Source: an uncultured Pseudomonadota bacterium (lineage in GTDB: Bacteria > Pseudomonadota > Alphaproteobacteria > Rs-D84). Taken from it: a DNA stretch of 13,197 nucleotides. Numbering within the stretch: the stretch's first letter is position 1; every line of letters begins with the position of its first letter. The position numbers and the translations under genes were made by a program. This document shows, piece after piece, positions 5,705-10,990 of this stretch. The notes below the pieces were generated by a model that saw only the letters and a list, made by a program, of their open reading frames with translations, did not search any database and was not told the origin of the DNA. The stretch covers positions 1 through 13,197 of the forward strand of contig CAMOXB010000041.1 in assembly GCA_946628805.1 (NCBI GenBank), written 5' to 3'.

Positions 5705-8335
5705 TTAATCAAGACCAATGTCCGGTACTGGGATTATGTCGTCTCCATCATCTTTGGACAAGTTAGAATCATCCATCTGTTTTGGTTCAGCGTTATCGTC
5801 TAAATGTTGGTCAATATATGGAGCAGTATGATGCGTATTAGACGTATCAGATGCATTAGACGTATCAGATGCATTAGATGTATTAGATGCATCTGATGCA
5901 CTTGCATTCTGATCTATACACCCAGCAGGTTTTGATGTCTGACCTGTGGCTTGCTGTTCCGGTGTATAATAATCTGTATATCCGTATGGACAATTACATA
6001 TTGTTGTTGCGCCGCCGTCTGATACTAATGACACTTCTTGTTGTGTTGAAGTAGCAGTACCATTGGTTCCATATGTATATTTATACACAGATCCACATGC
6101 TTCACATTTAGATGTTGTCACACCATTTGTTGTTGTGTTGCTTACGTAATAATGTTCTGGGCAAGAAATCGCGGTTCCTACGATTGCAGATGTCCAATCT
6201 GACATAATTTTATATGTTATTTTTGTCGGATCGTTTGGTTTGTAACCGGTTACCGACATACATGTCGCGATTTGTGATGCACATGCACGAATTGCCTGGG
6301 TGTTAACTGTGCTGGTTGATGATTTGTCGGAATCATATCCGTTTGTATTCAAGCAAGAAGTGATATCAGATTTACAACCTTCGGCATAATCAGACAAAAT
6401 CGTGTCTTGTTGCAATTTGATTTTTGTTAATGCAGCCGCCAGATATTGACGAACAACTTCATTATTAGATACATATTTGCCATTGGAATATGTGTAATCT
6501 TGACATTGTTTGAATACAGATGCACACATACCATTTGCCTTGTCATTGCTGTCAATATATCCAATCTTTTTCAACAAATATGTTGCCATATCTTCAGATG
6601 CAGTTGTTCTGGTAGATGGTGACCATTTCGAAACTTTGTTATCAATAAAACTTGATACGTTTTCACTGTTGCCTGCGCCCCATGCATTGTTCTTTTTGTA
6701 TACTATATTTTCCCCTGTTCCTGTGTTGTCTTCGCCGTAATCCCACACAGAATACAAATCATACATACCGCCACTAATCCAATTATCGGTTGACATTGCG
6801 GCAGGATTTTTTGGTGTTCCGCCTGCGATACCAGGCATAGAACCGGCAATCAATTTTCCTTCATTTATATATTTGCCGGTTGCATCAAGGCATAATTCAT
6901 AATTATCGCCACAAACATATTCGTCTTGCATACATGAATCCAGTGCCGCGATGCATCCACGTAAATCATATGAATTCTTTTGTTGTGCCAACATCAAACG
7001 TGCCTGTTGCAAAATGTTTGCTGCATTACGTGCGTTTGTGCGCATTTCGCTGTTTGCTTCGTTCAGGCTGCGTTCATATGCGATACATTGTTTGTCGATT
7101 TCCAAATCATATGAATTTGTAATAACGTTTGCATCGATACCTTGGGCTGTGCAAGAATTCAAAACATTTGTTTTGCAACGTTGTGTTGCAGTTTTGTACA
7201 ATTGTTCGCCACGTTGGTTTGCAACGCTGTTTGTGCCAGATGTTGTTCCCAAAATCGAATTCAAATCAAAACTGCCTGCGCTTAAATCCAAATTCAACAA
7301 TCCAGATAAATCAAAATTGATACCGCTGTTTGTTGTGTAAGATGATGCACGTGGTGATGATGCGTCAACCAATACTTTTTCGCGGATTTTATCCAAGCTG
7401 TTTTTTATATCCGATGTGTCTTTTTCTTTGGACATTGTCAATTCGGCTTCGGTTTCAGCGAACAAAGATGTAATCTGGTCAGGCGTCAAACCAATATATC
7501 TGATTTTTTGAACAACATCTTGGAATTGTTCGGTTGCTTCAGCCAATGCTTGTTCTGTTTTTTCATAATTTTTGATATTTTTTGAACACGAACAACGGCC
7601 CTGGTTGTCGTCCAGAACATTACAATAATTATCCATACATGCCGCATATTGTGCCTTGCAATAATCGGTCAATTCGGTAATAGCTGTCAAATTAGTTGTT
7701 GTTTCTGATAGGTCGTCTTGTGTTATAACCGGTGTTGTCGATGTGTTCGATGTTAATCCTGTTGCCGAAAGACGGGAAACAGTGCGTCGATTTGCAACCC
7801 CAACACGTGAAACTGTGTTTGGATTATATAACGCGTTTCCAGAATCGTTTAATGTTTGTTGTGATGAATATGAAACACCACGACCAGTTGATATAACAGT
7901 ATTGTTTGATGTTCCAACACGTGCCGTCACAGGTTTAGATGTTGCAGCGCCACGCGATGTAACCGTTGCACGTGACGTTGTTGTTGATGGGCGGTTTACA
8001 ACGCTGGCTGTGCGTGCAGCGCGTGAAGCCGTTGCACGTGAAGATGTTGTTGTACGTGGCGAAGATGCAACCGCGCGCGATGATACGTTTGCACGTGATG
8101 TAACACCAGTTCCAGTAACAGGCAATGCGCGCGATACAGATGTTGAACGATTAATTGTTGTGCGTTTAGATGCCTGGGGTGCAACTTGTTGAACAACTTC
8201 TGTTTCAACTTCGTCGTCGACGGCATCAATCATGTCGTCTGTATATTCGACAGCTTCATCGTAATATACCGGCGCAACTTCTGCAAATGCAGGCAAAACC
8301 AGTAATCCACTTAATACAGCAATAAATCTTTTCAT
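5705..8335 (-). CDS. Large exported cysteine-repeat protein of unknown function
   Basis: An 876-residue protein that I do not recognise as a named family. The start at 8335 is chosen because GGAAGG (8345-8350) lies nine bases upstream and MKRFIAVLSGLLVLPAFA is a clear Sec signal peptide with an AFA cleavage site; the ATG at 8371 would put 12 charged residues before it. After cleavage: acidic segment (about 19-47), Arg/Ser/Thr-rich low-complexity linker (56-200), then helical and disordered regions with 24 Cys. Pairs spaced C-x6-C occur at 226/233, 461/468, 604/611, 654/661 and 685/692, and Cys 461, 468, 475 and 482 keep heptad spacing. A second Cys cluster (725-806, with CEAC and CNC) looks like a small disulfide-rich module. 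Then come NASDTS repeats (810-834) and an acidic tail. No transmembrane anchor, lipobox or LPXTG-like sorting motif is seen. Likely periplasmic or surface located. It lies 69 bases after mraZ with its own promoter. Confidence 0.85.
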   Translation of the reverse strand: MKRFIAVLSGLLVLPAFAEVAPVYYDEAVEYTDDMIDAVDDEVETEVVQQVAPQASKRTTINRSTSVSRALPVTGTGVTSRANVSSRAVASSPRTTTSSRATASRAARTASVVNRPSTTTSRATVTSRGAATSKPVTARVGTSNNTVISTGRGVSYSSQQTLNDSGNALYNPNTVSRVGVANRRTVSRLSATGLTSNTSTTPVITQDDLSETTTNLTAITELTDYCKAQYAACMDNYCNVLDDNQGRCSCSKNIKNYEKTEQALAEATEQFQDVVQKIRYIGLTPDQITSLFAETEAELTMSKEKDTSDIKNSLDKIREKVLVDASSPRASSYTTNSGINFDLSGLLNLDLSAGSFDLNSILGTTSGTNSVANQRGEQLYKTATQRCKTNVLNSCTAQGIDANVITNSYDLEIDKQCIAYERSLNEANSEMRTNARNAANILQQARLMLAQQKNSYDLRGCIAALDSCMQDEYVCGDNYELCLDATGKYINEGKLIAGSMPGIAGGTPKNPAAMSTDNWISGGMYDLYSVWDYGEDNTGTGENIVYKKNNAWGAGNSENVSSFIDNKVSKWSPSTRTTASEDMATYLLKKIGYIDSNDKANGMCASVFKQCQDYTYSNGKYVSNNEVVRQYLAAALTKIKLQQDTILSDYAEGCKSDITSCLNTNGYDSDKSSTSTVNTQAIRACASQIATCMSVTGYKPNDPTKITYKIMSDWTSAIVGTAISCPEHYYVSNTTTNGVTTSKCEACGSVYKYTYGTNGTATSTQQEVSLVSDGGATTICNCPYGYTDYYTPEQQATGQTSKPAGCIDQNASASDASNTSNASDTSNASDTSNTHHTAPYIDQHLDDNAEPKQMDDSNLSKDDGDDIIPVPDIGLD
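5831..5905 (-). repeat. 18-bp tandem repeats coding NASDTS hexapeptides
   Basis: On the plus strand, units of the form ATGCATTAGACGTATCAG recur in tandem with a few substitutions (roughly three to four units). They encode the run NASASDASNTS, NASDTS, NASDTS, NT near the C-terminus of the exported protein. The unit is a multiple of three, so copy-number change would keep the frame. Confidence 0.8.
7736..8170 (-). repeat. Degenerate Ser-Arg-Ala/Thr repeat region in the exported-protein gene
   Basis: Codons for residues 56-200 repeat short motifs such as TSRA, SSRA and TASRA. At DNA level this appears as recurring GCACGTGA-like words (for example near 7969, 8034 and 8091 on the plus strand). 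The segment has many Arg and almost no acidic residues and is likely disordered. Its composition also creates long open frames in two other frames, which are not genes. Confidence 0.7.
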
Positions 8336-8361
8336 GTGTAAACACCTTCCTTTTGGAATTA

Positions 8362-8390
8362 ATTTTATCATATTTACAAATACTTGACAA
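8362..8390 (-). promoter_or_regulatory. Promoter of the exported-protein gene
   Basis: On the minus strand, TTGTCA (8385-8390) is followed by exactly 17 bases and then TAAAAT (8362-8367), preceded by TG as an extended -10 (TGATAAAAT). The predicted start point is about 20 bases upstream of the ATG. The promoter sits just past the mraZ stop, so the gene can be expressed independently of mraZ, although no terminator separates the two. Confidence 0.8.
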
Positions 8391-8404
8391 GGATAAAAAC
8401 GAAT

Positions 8405-8854
8405 TTAATCGCTTATTTTGAAAGACGGACGAATTTTTTGTAAATTCTTTAACGATGTTTGTTGAACTTTTTCAAAATCATCAGGATTCCAGATTTGAAA
8501 ACTGTTCCCGCGACCAACGAATAAAGCGCGATTGGTTATATGTGCATGCTTTAATAATTCGTTTGGTATAACAATGCGTCCGGTTACATCAAAAGCCAAT
8601 GGGCGCGCATCAGCAAAAAGCAGGGCGCTTAAATCATCTAATTCGTTATCAAATATACCCATTTTGTCGGTGGCGTTTGCCATCTTTTCCATGCGGGACA
8701 TAGAAAGACCTTCGATACAATTATGGGTAAATGAACGAAAAAGAACAACCCCAGAAAAATTTTCATTATTAAGTGAAGAACGAAAAGCAGCAGGCACAGA
8801 AATACGTCCTTTAGAATCCAAACGATTTTCATAAGAAGAAAGAAATAAAGCCAT
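8405..8854 (-). CDS. mraZ: Transcriptional regulator MraZ
   Basis: A 149-residue AbrB-like DNA-binding protein, usually the first gene of the division and cell-wall (dcw) cluster and known in several bacteria to repress its own promoter. Two tandem SpoVT/AbrB-type half-domains are visible, with the signature DSKGRISVP at 13-21 and its counterpart DVTGRIVIP at 89-97. The start at 8854 gives the normal family N-terminus (MALFLSSYENRLDSKGR). The upstream ATG at 8923 is rejected because it would lie upstream of the promoter found at 8889-8917. A moderate ribosome site (CAGGT) lies nine bases before the ATG. The usual partners rsmH, ftsL and ftsI are absent; the next gene on this strand encodes the large exported protein. 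Confidence 0.93.
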   Translation of the reverse strand: MALFLSSYENRLDSKGRISVPAAFRSSLNNENFSGVVLFRSFTHNCIEGLSMSRMEKMANATDKMGIFDNELDDLSALLFADARPLAFDVTGRIVIPNELLKHAHITNRALFVGRGNSFQIWNPDDFEKVQQTSLKNLQKIRPSFKISD

Positions 8855-8888
8855 TTCTTTGTACCTGATGTTTTGTTCTTCATTGATG

Positions 8889-8917
8889 AATTTAGCACGG
8901 GCTTTTATGGTTGTCAA
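8889..8917 (-). promoter_or_regulatory. mraZ promoter
   Basis: On the minus strand, consensus -35 TTGACA (8912-8917), a 17-base spacer and TAAATT (8889-8894) with an extended TG (TGCTAAATT). The predicted transcript starts about 28 bases before the mraZ ATG at 8854. Confidence 0.85.
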
Positions 8918-8952
8918 TGACAAATGATAATTAATTTATGGTATTTTATGGT
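8904..8952. promoter_or_regulatory. Candidate MraZ operator: three TTTATGGT direct repeats
   Basis: TTTATGGT occurs at 8904-8911, 8935-8942 and 8945-8952 on the plus strand. Two copies are exactly 10 bp apart, and the third is 31 bp away, within the spacer between -35 and -10 of the mraZ promoter. Known MraZ operators are short direct repeats at about one helical turn, so this arrangement fits an autoregulatory site, although the word itself differs from the E. coli TGGG-type box. A related TTTATGCT lies at 9002-9009 beside the divergent promoter. Confidence 0.5.
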
Positions 8953-9008
8953 TTTTATAATAAAAACAGGTATTTTTCAAATAAATTAAAAATAAATAAA
9001 ATTTATGC

Positions 9009-9038
9009 TTGACGTGCGATTCGTTTTTGTTCTAAGAT
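9009..9038 (+). promoter_or_regulatory. Candidate promoter for the 109-residue gene
   Basis: TTGACG (9009-9014), an 18-base spacer and TAAGAT (9033-9038). Transcription would start near 9046, leaving a leader of about 165 bases before the ATG at 9212. Confidence 0.55.
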
Positions 9039-9044
9039 GTTTGT

Positions 9045-9211
9045 ATAGACAAGGGGAAAGTTAATTAAAACACCCAGAAATTCAAAGAAAACTGGAAATC
9101 TGGGAAAAAATAAAAAATGATAAAAAATAAAAATAAAAATTTGTAAATACATCGGTAAATACAAAAAAATTTGTTTTTTATCCAACAAAAATACGAAAGG
9201 GGGGAAACCAC
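9045..9211 (+). other. Long AT-rich leader of the 109-residue gene
   Basis: The region holds no gene. It contains a hairpin (CCCAGA 9073-9078 with TCTGGG 9099-9104, plus an inner TTC/GAA pairing), an A-rich tract (9105-9140), and a direct repeat GTAAATACA at 9143-9151 and 9155-9163. No T-run follows the hairpin on the plus strand, so it is not a terminator for this gene. I do not recognise a known riboswitch. Confidence 0.4.
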
Positions 9212-9541
9212 ATGCCAAAAAATATCAAAGAAATAATGATTGCCCTTAATAAAGTATTAACCACAACTGTTTGGGTTAATGCAGATCGCCAAATTGTGTC
9301 TTTAAGTGATGAATTGCACATTGGCAATAATAATTCACCACGTTCAATCGAAGATTTGTCACGCGGTGCATTAATTGGGGCGTATGTTTCATTGCAAATC
9401 AGAACTGACAATTTTGATGTAGCCGCTGAAACTCTGGAAACACCAGATTTGGCGTTGCGTGTTAAAGAAATGGTTTTTGCAGAAGCCAAGAAAATTATGG
9501 ATGCCGGTGATATGGCAAACGGTCAACGCAAGGCTGCATAA
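9212..9541 (+). CDS. Conserved-looking small protein of unknown function
   Basis: A 109-residue soluble protein that I do not recognise. The start is well fixed: AAGGGGGG (9197-9204) ends seven bases before the ATG. The N-terminal third (MPKNIKEIMIALNKVLTTTVWV) and the C-terminal part (PDLALRVKEMVFAEAKKIMD) are predicted to be helical by inspection; the middle contains ELHIGNNNSPRSIEDLSRGALIGAYVS. There is no signal peptide, Cys pair or transmembrane segment. It has its own promoter and a strong terminator, so it is a single-gene unit, transcribed divergently from mraZ and sharing the 290-base region that carries the possible MraZ boxes. Codon use resembles its neighbours, and I see no sign of recent transfer. 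Confidence 0.8.
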   Translation: MPKNIKEIMIALNKVLTTTVWVNADRQIVSLSDELHIGNNNSPRSIEDLSRGALIGAYVSLQIRTDNFDVAAETLETPDLALRVKEMVFAEAKKIMDAGDMANGQRKAA

Positions 9542-9570
9542 CAAAGTTTCCGTATATCGGAAGGAAGGGA

Positions 9571-9607
9571 GTCCCGCCACAGATTTATTTCTGTGGCGGA
9601 CTTTTTT
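9571..9607 (+). terminator. Strong intrinsic terminator of the 109-residue gene
   Basis: GTCCCGCCACAGA (9571-9583) pairs with TCTGTGGCGGAC (9590-9601), twelve pairs with one bulged C, followed by six T (9602-9607). The T-run overlaps the stop codon of the convergent acetyltransferase gene at 9606-9608. Read on the minus strand there is no T-run, so it is mainly a plus-strand terminator. Confidence 0.92.
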
Positions 9608-9911
9608 AACGTCCGTTGTTTAAAAGACGAACGTCATCAAATTCAGGGTGTTGTATAAATATTCGTGAAATATATGGACAAATCGACATAACCTTGCGGT
9701 GTTGTTCGCGTGCAATTTGTATTATTTCTTGAACCAAATATAATTCGATATCTTGTGCTTCATAGGCTGGGTCGATTTCGGCTTCGCTTATCATAATTTT
9801 ATCAGAACCAACACGGACAAAAAATATATTGCCGATTTTTCTGCCGTTGCAAATTGCATATATACGGCAACCATTATCGCCAATTTGAAAAGATATATCT
9901 TGTTTATTCAT
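9606..9911 (-). CDS. YjdJ/NATD1-like GNAT-fold protein
   Basis: A 101-residue protein resembling the short GNAT family typified by YjdJ and human NATD1. The C-terminal signature is clear: SICPYISRIFIQHPEFDDV (residues 76-94), matching the family's CP-(Y/F)-x-x-x-(F/Y)-x-x-x-HPE pattern. Before it come the strand NGRKIGNIFFVRV, the acidic strand ISEAEIDPAY and a long helix. The usual acetyl-CoA pyrophosphate loop (R-G-x-G/A-x-x-L) is replaced here by EAQDIELYLV (51-60), with no Gly, so catalytic ability is doubtful. The ribosome site is weak. It lies 72 bases after the lactate dehydrogenase gene on the same strand and may be read through from it. Confidence 0.72.
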   Translation of the reverse strand: MNKQDISFQIGDNGCRIYAICNGRKIGNIFFVRVGSDKIMISEAEIDPAYEAQDIELYLVQEIIQIAREQHRKVMSICPYISRIFIQHPEFDDVRLLNNGR

Positions 9912-9983
9912 ATAAAAATCCCATGCCTTTTGTATAAATATATAACACGGGATTGTTTAAAGACTATAAGATTGATTTCTTTG

Positions 9984-10913
9984 TTATATTAAATCAAAGT
10001 TTTTGCGTATGATTTTTGCACTTTTGCGCAGGTCTGCAGATTCTGACGCACTTAATTTAGTATGTAAATTCATTATAACGCCCATTTCACCAACAACACG
10101 TGGTAATGACATTGCAATCGCGTTTTTACCAACACCATCAACGGTTGATACGGTTAATATACGTTTTTCATCATTAATAATTGCGTGTAATAAATCCGCA
10201 ACTGCGCCACCAATGCCGTCCCATGTTGCGCCGCGTCCACGGATTATTTCATATGCTGCATTACGGACACGATGTTCAATTGTTTTACGTGTTGTCTGCG
10301 GCAGTGATATTTTTGCCTGTTTACAAAAATCGTCCAGTTTAATTCCACCAACATACACTGATTCCCAATTCACAACCGATGAATCACCATGTTCGCCCAA
10401 AACATATGCGCTGATAGAACGTGTTGATATCCCTAATTGACGCGATAATATGATTTTAAGACGCGCGGAATCCAACATTGTTCCGGTTCCAATGACACGT
10501 GAAGCCGGTAATTTTGATAATTTTTGTGCCAACATAACCATTACATCCAATGGGTTTGTAACGATAATAATTTTTACGCGTTTGGTATCAACATTTGCCA
10601 TAACGCGTGGGATGATATCTGAAATAACTGCGACATTTTTTTGTAATAAATCAGTACGCGTTTCCCCAGGCTTTTGATTTGCGCCGGCGGCAATAATAAC
10701 TATTTCACAGCCACGAATTTCGCGATAATTGCTGGCTGCGGTGATTTTTATGTCGTATGAAAACGCGGATGCGTGCCCCAAATCTTCGGCGGCGGCGCGT
10801 GCGCGAATACCGTCACGGTCAAATAAAATAATTTCATGTGCCAGACCTGTATTTTGAACCGCAGTTGCAACCGCAGAACCAACCGAACCAACGCCAATAA
10901 TTGCTATTTTCAT
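9984..10913 (-). CDS. ldh: L-lactate dehydrogenase
   Basis: A 309-residue NAD-dependent LDH/MDH-family enzyme, most likely reducing pyruvate to L-lactate to reoxidise NADH in the cytoplasm. Rossmann motif GVGSVG at 7-12, with Asp32 for the adenosine ribose. The substrate loop reads AGANQKPGETR (77-86 region) with Gln80, the residue typical of LDH, where malate dehydrogenases have Arg. Catalytic Arg86, Asp148, Arg151 and His175 (GEHGDS) are all present. The start at 10913 is chosen over the ATG at 10925 because GGAG lies six bases before it and overlaps the upstream ATG. Expressed from its own extended -10 promoter. The assignment rests on diagnostic residues; a divergent malate dehydrogenase or 2-hydroxyacid dehydrogenase is less likely. 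Confidence 0.9.
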   Translation of the reverse strand: MKIAIIGVGSVGSAVATAVQNTGLAHEIILFDRDGIRARAAAEDLGHASAFSYDIKITAASNYREIRGCEIVIIAAGANQKPGETRTDLLQKNVAVISDIIPRVMANVDTKRVKIIIVTNPLDVMVMLAQKLSKLPASRVIGTGTMLDSARLKIILSRQLGISTRSISAYVLGEHGDSSVVNWESVYVGGIKLDDFCKQAKISLPQTTRKTIEHRVRNAAYEIIRGRGATWDGIGGAVADLLHAIINDEKRILTVSTVDGVGKNAIAMSLPRVVGEMGVIMNLHTKLSASESADLRKSAKIIRKNFDLI

Positions 10914-10941
10914 AAATATCTCCATTTAATATCATGGAAAT

Positions 10942-10950
10942 ATTATATCA
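10942..10950 (-). promoter_or_regulatory. Extended -10 promoter of ldh
   Basis: Minus-strand TGATATAAT is a perfect extended -10 element. The -35 position falls in the T-run of the upstream proS terminator (TTTTTT), so the promoter depends on the extended -10. The start point would lie about 22 bases before the ldh ATG. Confidence 0.75.
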
Positions 10951-10962
10951 TATTTTTTGCAT

Positions 10963-10989
10963 AAAAAAAACGGGCATTTTTGCCCGTTT
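10963..10989 (-). terminator. Intrinsic terminator of proS
   Basis: AAACGGGCA (10968-10976) pairs perfectly with TGCCCGTTT (10981-10989) across a four-base loop. On the minus strand the stem is followed by a run of T (plus-strand A from 10963). It begins directly after the proS stop codon at 10991-10993. Confidence 0.9.
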
Positions 10990-10990
10990 A

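Noticed and set aside
5831..5905. CRISPR-like array
   Set aside because: The repeats are contiguous 18-bp units without spacers and lie inside a coding frame.
7743..8192. 149-residue ORF on the plus strand
   Set aside because: It is antisense to the Arg/Ser/Thr-rich linker of the exported protein; its openness follows from the repeated SRA codons, and it has no ribosome site or recognisable motif.
7996..8229. 77-residue His/Leu-rich ORF on the minus strand
   Set aside because: A shifted-frame shadow of the same low-complexity linker.
8384..8389. TTGACA on the plus strand as a -35 element
   Set aside because: No -10 element is found at a suitable distance; the site is the partly palindromic counterpart of the real minus-strand -35.
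9073..9104. Riboswitch in the leader of the 109-residue gene
   Set aside because: Only one modest hairpin is visible, with no recognisable conserved core and no alternative terminator structure.
9984..10913. Malate dehydrogenase
   Set aside because: The substrate loop has Gln in the position where malate dehydrogenases carry Arg, and the GEHGDS region fits LDH.
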